DNA of 64,000 bases, from positions 440,754 to 504,753 of the forward strand of contig QUJQ01000002.1 of the NCBI GenBank assembly GCA_003480725.1, in the 5' to 3' direction. How positions within the stretch are numbered: the first letter of the stretch is position 1; each line of letters starts with the position of its first letter. Source of the DNA: Clostridiaceae bacterium AM27-36LB. GTDB lineage: Bacteria > Bacillota > Clostridia > Lachnospirales > Lachnospiraceae. Under the pieces are notes generated by a model that saw only the letters and a list, made by a program, of their open reading frames with translations, was not told the origin of the DNA and did no database searches. The position numbers and the translations under genes were made by a program. This document shows positions 43,379 to 52,473 of the stretch, piece by piece.

Positions 43379-44189
43379 AACGTGCCCCTTTCGTAAGTTC
43401 CTCTTCCGTCAGATTAAAGACCGCATCGATCAAATCTGTACGGAAAGTAGCATTTCCCGTGCCATTTTTTATTCTCTTTTTCTCTGCGATCTCTCCGGCA
43501 ATTCCCATAGCCGCCATAGCCGCACAGGTTGCTGTAAATGGATCCTCTGCAGCCGCTCCTACAAATGCACCAATCATGGAAGTCAGCATACACCCGCTTC
43601 CTGTGATCCGTGACATGGTCGCGCATCCATTTCTCAAAACCATGGTTCGCTCCCCGTCGGATACCAGGTCGATCACTCCGGAAACTGCAATCACTGTTCC
43701 AAGACTTTTTGCAAGATTCTTGATCATCTCCTGGGCTTCCGGAAGATTTTCCTCTGTGATGGCATCCAGATCACTTACATCTACGCCAGCACCTGTGGTC
43801 TGCTGACCGGCCAGGTAGCGGATCTCTGATGCATTTCCCCGGATCGCGGTAAAATGAACTTCCTCCAACAGCCTCTTTGCTGCATCTCTACGAAGCTGTG
43901 TGCCACCTACTGCTACCGGATCCAGCACCACCGGAATCTTCCGTCGGTTTGCCTCTTTTCCACCGACGATCATAGAATCCGTCAATGCGATGGCTCCCAT
44001 GTTACATACCAGCGCCTGTACGCAGGACAATGCTTCTGCCACTTCATCAATATGATCTGCCATGGACGGAGTTCCGCCCGCCGCCAGGATGATATTTGCA
44101 CAGTCATTAACTGTCACAAAGTTAGTGATGCACTGCACACGCGGTTCCATTTCATGAACCTTACGCAGTACCTCTGCAAATTTGGTCAT
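43365..44189 (-). CDS. thiM: Hydroxyethylthiazole kinase
   Basis: Phosphorylates 4-methyl-5-hydroxyethylthiazole for salvage. The 274 residues include QCITNFVTVNDCANIILAAG, PVVLDPVAVGGTQLR, IRGNASEIRYLAG and the anion-hole/catalytic-cysteine region ITGSGCMLTSM. It lies between thiW and thiE, giving a complete uptake-kinase-coupling path for thiazole. Confidence 0.96.
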   Translation of the reverse strand: MTKFAEVLRKVHEMEPRVQCITNFVTVNDCANIILAAGGTPSMADHIDEVAEALSCVQALVCNMGAIALTDSMIVGGKEANRRKIPVVLDPVAVGGTQLRRDAAKRLLEEVHFTAIRGNASEIRYLAGQQTTGAGVDVSDLDAITEENLPEAQEMIKNLAKSLGTVIAVSGVIDLVSDGERTMVLRNGCATMSRITGSGCMLTSMIGAFVGAAAEDPFTATCAAMAAMGIAGEIAEKKRIKNGTGNATFRTDLIDAVFNLTEEELTKGARYEIF

Positions 44190-44200
44190 TTGTCTTCCTC

Positions 44201-44698
44201 CTATGAAAGTTCATTCTGCATGCGGTTCAGCACCCCTGTCTTCTTCAGGATCAGAACTACAACCACACCCATGGCTGCTCCCACAATAGCTGACGGTGTA
44301 TAGAACGGAATATAGTAAAACGGAGACTGAGCATCCAGTCCATAGAACATCTTCATCAGCGGATAAGAAGCACAGGCACCGATCACTCCGGTTCCAAACA
44401 CTTCACCAACAAATACCAGGTAGACATTTTTTGTTTTCCGATAAATCAATCCACCAAGAACAGGTCCAAAGATTGCCCCGGTTACCGCCTGAATGGTTCT
44501 GCCGGACATCATCCGCATGATTCCACAAAGCAAGGATGCCGCAAATCCATACCAGGGACCTACCAGAACAGCTGCCAGCACATCAACAAAATGCTGGAAA
44601 GGTGCCATAGCCGGAAAATATACAAATGTGTTCAGCACAAATGCAAGGCACGCAAGCATAGCAGTTAATGCCATTTTTTTCGTTGTAATTTTTTTCAT
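44201..44698 (-). CDS. thiW: Thiazole ECF transporter S-component ThiW
   Basis: Integral membrane protein of 165 residues from MKKITTKKMALTAMLACLAF, with about five or six helices. VDVLAAVLVGPWYGFAASLL and FGPVLGGLIYRKT match the ThiW group, predicted to import hydroxyethylthiazole with the shared ECF module. AAAGGAGTGTAGGAAC precedes the ATG. First gene after the TPP riboswitch. Transport specificity is known mainly from its association with thiM/thiE and the riboswitch. Confidence 0.93.
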   Translation of the reverse strand: MKKITTKKMALTAMLACLAFVLNTFVYFPAMAPFQHFVDVLAAVLVGPWYGFAASLLCGIMRMMSGRTIQAVTGAIFGPVLGGLIYRKTKNVYLVFVGEVFGTGVIGACASYPLMKMFYGLDAQSPFYYIPFYTPSAIVGAAMGVVVVLILKKTGVLNRMQNELS

Positions 44699-44744
44699 GT
44701 TCCTACACTCCTTTGTTGTACAGAGAAAATACTGTACTCTTTGC

Positions 44745-44776
44745 CCAAAAGAGGCACCACTCAATGCGGTGCCTCA
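44745..44776 (-). terminator. Expression-platform terminator of the TPP riboswitch
   Basis: GAGGCACC (44751-44758) pairs with GGTGCCTC (44768-44775), with four T following on the minus strand. It lies between the aptamer and the thiW ATG, so TPP binding would favour premature termination. Confidence 0.85.
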
Positions 44777-44786
44777 AAAAATCATA

Positions 44787-44875
44787 TCCACTTCCTACGT
44801 CGGCATTATCCGCATCAGGTTAAAGGGTCGAAGGTCTACCTTCCTCTCAGCCTGTCATACAAGCTCCCCTGCCTT
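44787..44875 (-). ncRNA. TPP riboswitch (THI element)
   Basis: On the minus strand the transcript shows GGGGAGC, GGCTGAGAGGAAG, GACCCTTTAACCTGATGCGG, ATAATGCCGACGTAGGAA: the conserved core of the thiamine pyrophosphate aptamer, including the CUGAGA and ACCUGAU-C/G-GAUAAUGCC regions. It lies upstream of thiW-thiM-thiE-HAD with a terminator following. Confidence 0.96.
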
Positions 44876-44889
44876 CAATTGTCCTACCT

Positions 44890-44918
44890 ATTGTAACGCT
44901 GCATTTCTTCTATTGCAA
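44890..44918 (-). promoter_or_regulatory. Promoter of the thiamine operon
   Basis: TTGCAA (minus strand, 44913-44918) and TACAAT (44890-44895) have a 17-base spacer. The start would lie about ten bases before the aptamer. Confidence 0.65.
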
Positions 44919-44925
44919 GTGTTTT

Positions 44926-45840
44926 TTAGCCCGCATAAGGAAGGTTTTCGAACAGCTCATTCTCATCCACACCATCGATCGTACCGGAATACGTCATCTG
45001 ACCTTCTGATCCATCGGGAGACAGATCAACTAGAAGATTTCCGGCAGTTCCATCCGGCAGTTCAAAATAGAAAATACCATCATCCGGTGAATATGCCTGC
45101 GGAATGATCACATCTCCTGCTTCCAGAGTCGTATTGCCGCCTTCCAGTCTGCATCGGATCGATCCCTTGACTGTCAGCTTCGGAAGCTCTCCTGATGGAT
45201 CTCCTGCAAATTCATAGATAGTATCATTGGCAGTCAGTTTGTCATCCTGTATAAAATAGGTTCTTATTCCACCATAGGTCCCAAGCACATCTACCTTGGA
45301 TTCAATTTCAAATCCTTCGGTCGGATCTGCTGGAACCTCACGCAGATGTCCATCCTGTGTGGATACCAGTGTCACTCCACTCTCATCCAGCTTCACAAGA
45401 TAAATCATTCCATAGTCATCAAAGGTAGTGGTCTCTGTCATCACATATTTCTGACCATCCAGAGATACCTCATAGACATCATTCACATAGAGACTTTCAT
45501 CCAGTTTCAGTTCCTGATCTCCATACACAGCTGTAACTGCAATAATCTCATCGTCATCCGGATATGCCTGCTCCGTCTTCAACGTAAATTCTTTGCCTGA
45601 GATTTCCGCTGCAGTATTAGCCGTCAGCTCCGTGATCATATTCTCATTGTTCTCTGCAGTTTCACCATTCTCTGTATCTACTGTATCCTGTGAAGCCTCT
45701 GCTGTGGTTTCATCTGCAGTATCTGTCACCTGTTCTTCTGCCTGCTGAGAATCTCCTGCTGTATCTTTTGCTCCACATGCCGTTAATGTCAATGCTGTTG
45801 CCATCATAAATACAGCTAAATATTTCTTCTTCATTGTCAT
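44926..45840 (-). CDS. Putative lipoprotein, 304 residues
   Basis: The N-terminus MKKKYLAVFMMATALTLTAC is a lipoprotein signal with the lipobox TLTAC, followed by an acidic, Gln/Thr/Glu-rich linker of about 50 residues, then a beta-rich domain without recognised motifs (DGQKYVMTETTTFDDYGMIY, EAGDVIIPQAYSPDDGIF). It ends eight bases before the -35 of the thiamine operon, which has its own promoter. It follows another lipoprotein gene by 26 bases and probably shares its transcript. Confidence 0.82.
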   Translation of the reverse strand: MTMKKKYLAVFMMATALTLTACGAKDTAGDSQQAEEQVTDTADETTAEASQDTVDTENGETAENNENMITELTANTAAEISGKEFTLKTEQAYPDDDEIIAVTAVYGDQELKLDESLYVNDVYEVSLDGQKYVMTETTTFDDYGMIYLVKLDESGVTLVSTQDGHLREVPADPTEGFEIESKVDVLGTYGGIRTYFIQDDKLTANDTIYEFAGDPSGELPKLTVKGSIRCRLEGGNTTLEAGDVIIPQAYSPDDGIFYFELPDGTAGNLLVDLSPDGSEGQMTYSGTIDGVDENELFENLPYAG

Positions 45841-45866
45841 CTATCTTTCTTTGTTCATATTATATG

Positions 45867-46667
45867 TTATTCCTGTACAAGTATTGTCCAATCAAGCTTT
45901 GCATAATTGTCCGTATAAGAATTGATTACAGACTGTGCCATATCTTCATCCACTGGCTCATCATTAGAAGTATCCCAGTCATCATCATATGCCATAAACC
46001 ATGGATTTTCTTCATCTGCTGCTGCATCATACATGATTGCCTGCTGAACTGTAAGCCGATCCCCTGACACTGTGTAATATAACCATCCGGAGCTCGCCGC
46101 ACCATTGGATCCCTCATTTGCGATCAGGATCTCTCCTGCTTCATCTTCCACAAGATAATAACGGTTTCTGGATTCACTTTCAAATATCTGAACAGCATTT
46201 TCATCCTTCAAAGTATACGCATCAAAAATAATCCTGTTTGCCGGTAATTCTGTATCCATTTCACCAATCAACAGCTCCGGCTGTCCATCTGCATCCAGAT
46301 CATACAGAGTATAACCGATCTGATCCTGTGCATCCATATTACAAAACTCTGACACCATAGAAGACATTCCTTCATCAAATGCTTTACTCACATCCCATTT
46401 TTCTGTAATCGTCGTCTTGTATTTATCCAGAATATTCTGGTACTCTTCGGGCATCACATAGTCTGAACCCTTGACCTCCGAATCTTTTTCGACATTCTCT
46501 GTGGATTTCTCCGCTGCTTCTGCAGATGAATCTGTATCCGTATTTTCTGTACTTTCTTCTGCCTGTGAAACTTCCGGCACATCTGCTGCATCATTTTTGT
46601 CTGAGCACGCTGTCAGCATCGCTGCTGTGATTGCCAGCATACTAAGCATAATTACTTTCTTTTTCAT
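45867..46667 (-). CDS. Putative lipoprotein, 266 residues
   Basis: From MKKKVIMLSMLAITAAMLTA the protein has a lipoprotein signal (AAMLTAC), a Glu/Ser/Thr-rich spacer and a globular domain. YTLYDLDADGQPELLIGEMD resembles the calcium-binding D-x-D-x-D-G loop seen in EF-hand or FG-GAP-type repeats. GCAGGAGGAAGTAAG supports this ATG over one 22 codons upstream. Function unknown. Its linker composition resembles that of the next lipoprotein, but the domains are not obviously alike. Confidence 0.82.
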   Translation of the reverse strand: MKKKVIMLSMLAITAAMLTACSDKNDAADVPEVSQAEESTENTDTDSSAEAAEKSTENVEKDSEVKGSDYVMPEEYQNILDKYKTTITEKWDVSKAFDEGMSSMVSEFCNMDAQDQIGYTLYDLDADGQPELLIGEMDTELPANRIIFDAYTLKDENAVQIFESESRNRYYLVEDEAGEILIANEGSNGAASSGWLYYTVSGDRLTVQQAIMYDAAADEENPWFMAYDDDWDTSNDEPVDEDMAQSVINSYTDNYAKLDWTILVQE

Positions 46668-46763
46668 CTTACTTCCTCCTGCGGATATGCTTGACATCTT
46701 CGCTTTTATCCTTGAATATGGATATTTTACCACAATCCGCAGGAAAGAAAGTTAAAGTTTTTC

Positions 46764-47738
46764 TTAATTCTGATAGCGGATCTCTGTATCCTGTAACATC
46801 GGATAGCTGACAACTTCTGTTCCGTTAAGATCTGTTGCATGCATATTCACAGCTGTGATCTGCGGATTCTCATAAGTTGTATAATAATAGATACCTTTGC
46901 TTGTATTACAGCAGGAAGTATAGATGGTGATCTCATACTTACCCTCTGCCACCTCACAGCATCCCCTCTGCTGGTCTACGGACCCTAAGATATGGAAAAA
47001 CTGGCTGACACTTGCTTTTTCTGTATCTTCAGACCGGGAATTGAGTCTGGTAAATGCCACTCTGGCAAAACGGGAAGTGGATGACAGATCTCCAGGCAGT
47101 CCCAGCGCACCCATTCCTCTGCTGTAAGTGGTAAGCGGAAGTTTATCAGAAAACAGATTTTCCGGCTGCTTCGGTGATAAATTCATATATTGATTCATCA
47201 AAAACATCTGCTGCGGAAATGGCGGATTATTTGTCAGAACCCCTGCCGGGTTATCATATACATGAAGCCCGTCTGCCATGGACTCTACCACAATGCAGCC
47301 ATCTTTATCTGCAATGATCCAGTGAAGCTGTGCCGTCGGCAGCTGTGCACTGAACGGAATTCCTGTCAGATTCATTTCCTTCAGTTTTTTCTTTGCATCT
47401 TCCACAGTTGCACATTGTGTCAGTATCCAGGGAATAAACTCATACTGTGCTACATTTTCTTTTTCATTATCTACGTCAGCATATGCAGCATTACCGACGA
47501 AATTGAGGCCTGCCATACCAAGTCCTTTTTCATTTGCTGCATCATAATACAATGGATATCCATTTGCTACATGCGCCATGCCAATGCAGGCATAATGATG
47601 CTCCATAGTACCTGCATAATGAAACTTGATCGGATAATTACGTGGAATGATCGCTATCTGTTCTCCATAAGAGAATTCATAATCCAATGTACGTCCCATA
47701 TAAAAATTTTTTGTCTGATAGGTTGCTGCTGTACACAT
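46764..47738 (-). CDS. bsh: Choloylglycine hydrolase (bile salt hydrolase family)
   Basis: Ntn-hydrolase that cleaves glycine or taurine from conjugated bile acids. The 324 residues start MCTAATYQTKNFYMGRTLDY: removal of Met exposes the nucleophile Cys2, Arg16 and Asp19 follow, then Asn79 (MAGLNFVG), Asn170-171 (VLTNNPPF) and Arg223 (SSTSRFARVAF), the expected active-site set. No signal peptide, so it is intracellular like other gut BSH enzymes. It lies three bases after the nucleotidyltransferase gene. Penicillin V acylase activity is the alternative; intestinal context favours BSH. Confidence 0.92.
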   Translation of the reverse strand: MCTAATYQTKNFYMGRTLDYEFSYGEQIAIIPRNYPIKFHYAGTMEHHYACIGMAHVANGYPLYYDAANEKGLGMAGLNFVGNAAYADVDNEKENVAQYEFIPWILTQCATVEDAKKKLKEMNLTGIPFSAQLPTAQLHWIIADKDGCIVVESMADGLHVYDNPAGVLTNNPPFPQQMFLMNQYMNLSPKQPENLFSDKLPLTTYSRGMGALGLPGDLSSTSRFARVAFTRLNSRSEDTEKASVSQFFHILGSVDQQRGCCEVAEGKYEITIYTSCCNTSKGIYYYTTYENPQITAVNMHATDLNGTEVVSYPMLQDTEIRYQN

Positions 47739-47741
47739 ATT

Positions 47742-48665
47742 CTACTCCTCCCACAAATTCTGCGGATATTTTCCTGCATCTTTCAGATCCTGCATTGCTT
47801 TCATAACGACCGGTTTATCTTCCTTATAGGTAACTCCGTGCCAGCGGTCATGGGATTTCAATACAGTTACTTCTGCCTTTCCTTCTCGGATCAGTTCATC
47901 TACCACAAATGGAAGGAAATATTCGCATTTCAGCGGATTTTTCTTCAGATTTTCATCGAGAAATACTGGAAAACGCTCTTTCAGTTCTTTTAAAATACTT
48001 GCAGAGAAGCCCCACAGATTCATGGATACCGGTGCATCTTCCGGCAGGCTGTGCCAGGTCACACCATCATCCTCTGTATATGCCGGTCCTTCTGCATGAC
48101 GCTCGATTCTGGTTCTCTCTGTAATGGCAGTCAGCTTATGATGCGCATCCGTCTCACAGACACCACGTGCCACGTGACCATTCTCGGTCAGTGTATTTTT
48201 CAGAAGATATCCTACCATTGCATACTGGTATTTATCCCCATCCTCAGTATTTACCAGGAAATCATGGATCAGCCGAAATGCCTCCTGTCCATAATAGTCA
48301 TCTGCATTGATCACCGCAAATGGACCATCTACAACCGGCAGGCAGGACAATACAGCATGTCCGGTTCCCCATGGTTTCACACGTCCTTCCGGAACTTCAT
48401 AACCATCCGGAATGTTGTGAAGATCCTGGAACACATATTCCACCGGGATCCGCTTCTCCATACGATTGCCGATGCTCTCACGAAAATCTGCTTCGTTTTC
48501 TTTTTTAATGATAAATATTACTTTTCCAAATCCAGCCTGTACTGCATCATAGATGGAATAATCCATGATAATATGTCCTTGTGGATCAATGGGATCGATC
48601 TGTTTTAATCCACCGTAGCGGCTTCCCATTCCAGCTGCCATAATTACCAAAGTTGGTTTTGTCAT
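47742..48665 (-). CDS. Nucleotidyltransferase family protein (sugar-1-phosphate type)
   Basis: 307 residues from MTKPTLVIMAAGMGSRYGGL, the nucleotide-binding signature of the NTP_transferase family, with GTGHAVLSCLPVVDGPFAVI and the metal-binding NADDYYGQEAF. It probably makes an NDP-sugar or NDP-polyol from a phosphate precursor; the exact substrate is unknown. GGAGGACGAAACG precedes the ATG; an upstream TTG lies inside that site and is rejected. Co-transcribed with bsh. Confidence 0.86.
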   Translation of the reverse strand: MTKPTLVIMAAGMGSRYGGLKQIDPIDPQGHIIMDYSIYDAVQAGFGKVIFIIKKENEADFRESIGNRMEKRIPVEYVFQDLHNIPDGYEVPEGRVKPWGTGHAVLSCLPVVDGPFAVINADDYYGQEAFRLIHDFLVNTEDGDKYQYAMVGYLLKNTLTENGHVARGVCETDAHHKLTAITERTRIERHAEGPAYTEDDGVTWHSLPEDAPVSMNLWGFSASILKELKERFPVFLDENLKKNPLKCEYFLPFVVDELIREGKAEVTVLKSHDRWHGVTYKEDKPVVMKAMQDLKDAGKYPQNLWEE

Positions 48666-48732
48666 CGTTTCGTCCTCCAAAAAAGAAATTCTATCTACCA
48701 GATATCATACCCATATCTTTCTTTTTATGCAA

Positions 48733-48771
48733 GAAAAAAAGAAGGATATGCCCGAAAGCATATCCTTCTTG
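48733..48771 (-). terminator. Intrinsic terminator after nifJ
   Basis: A perfect 13-bp stem (48739-48751 with 48758-48770), loop CCGAAA, with seven T following on the minus strand. It lies 11 bases after the nifJ stop. Confidence 0.93.
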
Positions 48772-48781
48772 CTAATACAGA

Positions 48782-51700
48782 TTATTCTGCGTCTCCGCCG
48801 TACAGAGTTTTGAGTTTGTTCAGGTAAGCATATCTTGCCTTGTACTCGCTCTCGGATCTGGTAAACAGTTCTTCTGCTCTCTGCGGATTTGCTCTCTTCA
48901 GAGAGTTGTAACGAACCTCGCCATCCAAGAATGCCTGGAAGTCGCCAGTCGGAGTCTTGGAATCCAGTGCAAATGCATCCTTGCCCTCTGCTGCCAGAGC
49001 CGGGTTGAAACGGAAGCAATGCCAGTAACCAGCCTCAACAGCCAGCTGCTCCTCGGTCTGAGCTTTGCTCATACCTTTCTTGATACCATGGTTGATACAC
49101 GGAGCGTAAGCGATAATCAGGGACGGTCCCGGATATGCTTCTGCCTCTGCGATTGCTTTTACGCACTGATTGAAATCAGCACCCATGGAGATCTGTGCTA
49201 CATATACATAACCATAGCTCATAGCGATAGAAGCCAGGTCTTTCTTCTTGGTCTCTTTACCACCAGCTGCGAACTGTGCTACTGCACCAGTCGGGGTAGC
49301 CTTAGAAGACTGTCCACCTGTGTTGGAGTAAACCTCAGTATCGAATACCATTACGTTGATGTCTTTGCCGGAAGCAAGTACGTGGTCAACGCCGCCGAAT
49401 CCGATATCGTAAGCCCATCCGTCACCACCGAAGATCCACTGGGATTTCTTAGCGAGGAAGTCTTTCTGTGCAAGGATCTCTTTGCCCTTGTCACATCCGC
49501 AAGCTTCCAGAGCAGCTACCAGCTTATCGGTTGCAGTGCCATTGGTAGCACCTACTCCATAAGTATCAAGCCATTCCTGAGCTGTAGCTTTTACATCTGC
49601 GTTCTGACCGTTAGCAACGATATCCTCAATTTTCTCTTTCAGTCCGCCACGGATAGCGTTCTGAGCGAGCAGCATACCGTAACCAAACTCAGCTGCATCC
49701 TCGAACAGGGAGTTGGACCATGCCGGACCATGTCCCTTCTCGTTTACAGTGTAAGGAGTGGACGGTGAGGAGTTACCCCAGATAGAGGAGCATCCTGTTG
49801 CGTTTGCGATATACATTCTGTCACCAAACAGCTGGGTGATCAGTTTAGCGTACGGGGTCTCACCACAGCCTGCGCATGCGCCTGAGAACTCAAGCAGCGG
49901 AGTCTTGAACTGAGATCCTTTTACGGTAGCCTCTTTGAATTTTGCGATAACGTCTGCTTTCTCCGGAAGAGTTACAGCGTAATCGAATGCGCTCTGGCAA
50001 GCTGCATTTGCTTCCATATTCTGCATATCGAGAGCTTTTGCACCCTTCTTGCCCGGGCACACGTTTGCACAGGAGCCGCATCCGGTACAGTCAAGTGCGG
50101 ATACAACGATTGCAAACTTCTTATCAGCCATACCAGTCATAGCCAGTGTCTGCATATCAGCCGGTGCAGCAGCAGCCTCAGCCTCGGTCATAGCAACCGG
50201 ACGGATTGCAGCGTGCGGGCAGACATAAGAACATCTGTTACACTGGATACAGTTTTCCGGATTCCATACCGGGATATTAACTGCGATACCACGTTTCTCG
50301 TATGCAGAAGTACCGGACGGAGTAGTTCCATCTACATAATCTTTGAATGCAGATACCGGCAGAGTGTTACCTTCCTGTGCAGATACTTTAGCCTGGATGT
50401 TGTTAACGAAGTCAACAGCAGCCTGTCTTCCGCTCTCTGCATGAGTAGTAACAAGTCCTTCATCAGCTGCAGTTTTCCAGCTTTCCGGAACTTTAACCTC
50501 TACAACCTGTTTTGCACCTTCATCGATAGCAGCCCAGTTCTTAGCAACGACATCATCACCCTTACGTCCGTAAGTAGCCTTTGCAGCAGCTTTCATAAGA
50601 TCGATAGCCTGCTCCTCCGGAATGATTGCAGCCAGCTTAAAGAATGCGGACTGAAGAATGGTATTGATACGTGTCGGTCCCATACCGGTCTCGATACCGA
50701 TCTTAACACCATCGATTACATAGAATTTAATATTGTGGTTAGCGATGAATGCTTTCACCTGTCCCGGAAGATGTTTCTCAAGTCCTTCCATATCCCACGG
50801 GCAGTTCAGCAGGAATGTACCACCGTCAACCAGCTCCTGTACCATGTTGTACTTACGTACATAGGACGGATTATGACAGGCAACAAAGTTAGCCTTGTGG
50901 ATCAGGTATGTAGATTTGATCGGTTTCTTACCAAAACGAAGGTGAGACATGGTCACACCACCGGATTTCTTGGAGTCATAATCAAAATATGCCTGAGCGT
51001 ACATATCAGTGTTATCACCGATGATCTTGATGGAGTTCTTGTTAGCTCCAACAGTACCGTCAGCACCCAGTCCCCAGAACTTGCAGTTGATGGTTCCTTC
51101 CGGAGTGGTTACCAGCGGAGCACCGGTCTCAAGAGACAGATGTGTAACATCGTCTACGATACCGATAGTAAATTTAGCCTTCTCAGTGTTGTTGTATACA
51201 GCAACGATCTGAGCCGGAGTAGTATCTTTGGATCCCAGTCCGTAACGGCCTGTGAATACCGGAGTATCATTGAATTTGGTTCCTTTAAGAGCTGCAACAA
51301 CATCAAGGTACAGCGGCTCGCCAAGAGCACCTGGCTCTTTGGTTCTGTCAAGTACGGTGATCAGTTTAGCAGTTTTCGGAATAGTCTCTACCAGTGCATC
51401 TGCGCAGAACGGTCTGTAAAGACGAACTTTAACAACACCGACTTTCTCGCCTGCAGCACGCAGATAATCAATTGTCTCCTCTATGGTATCACATACAGAT
51501 CCCATAGCGATGATAACTTTCTCAGCATCCGGAGCTCCGTAGTAGTTGAACAGCTTGTAATCGGTACCGATCTTAGCGTTAACTTTGTCCATGTACTCCT
51601 GAACGATTGCCGGAAGAGCATCGTAGTACGGGTTGCATGCCTCACGAGCCTGGAAGAAGATATCCGGGTTCTGAGCAGAACCTCTCTGACACGGATGATT

Positions 51701-52330
51701 CGGATTCAGAGCATCTTTTCTGTATGCTTCGATTGCATCCATATCTACCATATCTTTCAGATCTTCGTAATCCCACTGCTCGATCTTCTGGATCTCATGA
51801 GAAGTACGGAATCCGTCGAAGAAGTTGATGAACGGAAGACGTCCTTTGATTGCTGCACAGTGAGCAACCGGAGTCAGGTCCATAACCTCCTGTACGCTGG
51901 ACTCGCAGAGCATTGCTACACCAGTCTGACGACAGGCATATACATCGGAGTGATCTCCAAAGATAGACAGTGCATGGCTTGCCAGTGCACGAGCAGATAC
52001 GTTGAATACACCCGGAAGTCTCTCACCTGCTACTTTGTACAGGTTCGGGATCATCAGAAGAAGTCCCTGAGAAGCGGTAAAGGTGGTTGTCAGAGCACCA
52101 GCTGCCAGAGATCCGTGTACAGCACCTGCTGCACCAGCCTCGGACTGCATCTCGGTTACCTGTACGGTATGTCCGAAGATGTTGGTTCTTCCCTGAGTTG
52201 CCCATTCATCAGTAGCTTCTGCCATAACAGATGACGGGGTGATCGGATAGATAGCAGCTACGTCAGAGTATGCATAAGATACATGAGCAGCAGCATGGTT
52301 TCCATCCATGGTTTTCATTTTTCTAGCCAT
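48782..52330 (-). CDS. nifJ: Pyruvate:ferredoxin (flavodoxin) oxidoreductase
   Basis: Single-chain PFOR of 1182 residues that oxidises pyruvate to acetyl-CoA and CO2 while reducing ferredoxin, the central step of clostridial fermentation. The pyruvate-binding domain carries YPITPSSVMAE near residue 29. The two 4Fe-4S clusters are bound by CIQCNRCSYVCP (C694 onward) and CTGCGSCANVCPG. The proximal-cluster motif is GACAGCGETPY. The TPP domain contains GDGWAYDIGFGG and VYSNTGGQSSKATPTG. AAGGAGGAATAATAAAA precedes the ATG. It is monocistronic, with its own promoter and a strong terminator. Confidence 0.98.
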   Translation of the reverse strand: MARKMKTMDGNHAAAHVSYAYSDVAAIYPITPSSVMAEATDEWATQGRTNIFGHTVQVTEMQSEAGAAGAVHGSLAAGALTTTFTASQGLLLMIPNLYKVAGERLPGVFNVSARALASHALSIFGDHSDVYACRQTGVAMLCESSVQEVMDLTPVAHCAAIKGRLPFINFFDGFRTSHEIQKIEQWDYEDLKDMVDMDAIEAYRKDALNPNHPCQRGSAQNPDIFFQAREACNPYYDALPAIVQEYMDKVNAKIGTDYKLFNYYGAPDAEKVIIAMGSVCDTIEETIDYLRAAGEKVGVVKVRLYRPFCADALVETIPKTAKLITVLDRTKEPGALGEPLYLDVVAALKGTKFNDTPVFTGRYGLGSKDTTPAQIVAVYNNTEKAKFTIGIVDDVTHLSLETGAPLVTTPEGTINCKFWGLGADGTVGANKNSIKIIGDNTDMYAQAYFDYDSKKSGGVTMSHLRFGKKPIKSTYLIHKANFVACHNPSYVRKYNMVQELVDGGTFLLNCPWDMEGLEKHLPGQVKAFIANHNIKFYVIDGVKIGIETGMGPTRINTILQSAFFKLAAIIPEEQAIDLMKAAAKATYGRKGDDVVAKNWAAIDEGAKQVVEVKVPESWKTAADEGLVTTHAESGRQAAVDFVNNIQAKVSAQEGNTLPVSAFKDYVDGTTPSGTSAYEKRGIAVNIPVWNPENCIQCNRCSYVCPHAAIRPVAMTEAEAAAAPADMQTLAMTGMADKKFAIVVSALDCTGCGSCANVCPGKKGAKALDMQNMEANAACQSAFDYAVTLPEKADVIAKFKEATVKGSQFKTPLLEFSGACAGCGETPYAKLITQLFGDRMYIANATGCSSIWGNSSPSTPYTVNEKGHGPAWSNSLFEDAAEFGYGMLLAQNAIRGGLKEKIEDIVANGQNADVKATAQEWLDTYGVGATNGTATDKLVAALEACGCDKGKEILAQKDFLAKKSQWIFGGDGWAYDIGFGGVDHVLASGKDINVMVFDTEVYSNTGGQSSKATPTGAVAQFAAGGKETKKKDLASIAMSYGYVYVAQISMGADFNQCVKAIAEAEAYPGPSLIIAYAPCINHGIKKGMSKAQTEEQLAVEAGYWHCFRFNPALAAEGKDAFALDSKTPTGDFQAFLDGEVRYNSLKRANPQRAEELFTRSESEYKARYAYLNKLKTLYGGDAE

Positions 52331-52406
52331 TTTTATTATTCCTCCTTATCAGAATCAATAAGACTCTTTATTCTATTGTAAAAATAGCTCTTATCATACG
52401 TAGTTC

Positions 52407-52435
52407 ATTTTATCACAACTGCACAGACTTGTCCA
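52407..52435 (-). promoter_or_regulatory. Candidate promoter of nifJ
   Basis: TGGACA (minus strand, 52430-52435) and TAAAAT (52407-52412), preceded by TGTGA, have a 17-base spacer. Two further TTGACA sequences lie just upstream without good -10 partners. Confidence 0.55.
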
Positions 52436-52473
52436 TTTTTCTGTCAATTTTTTTTGATGATTTTTGTCAAATA

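Noticed and set aside
47190..47993. A 267-codon plus-strand frame opposite bsh and the nucleotidyltransferase.
   Set aside because: Antisense to two genes with clear active-site motifs; the translation is Cys/His/Ile-rich and featureless.
50213..52234. A 673-codon open frame on the plus strand opposite nifJ.
   Set aside because: It is the exact antisense of the well-supported PFOR gene. Its composition is rich in Ser, Cys, Ile and Arg with no recognisable domain, and it has no convincing start context. Codon bias of nifJ removes antisense stops.
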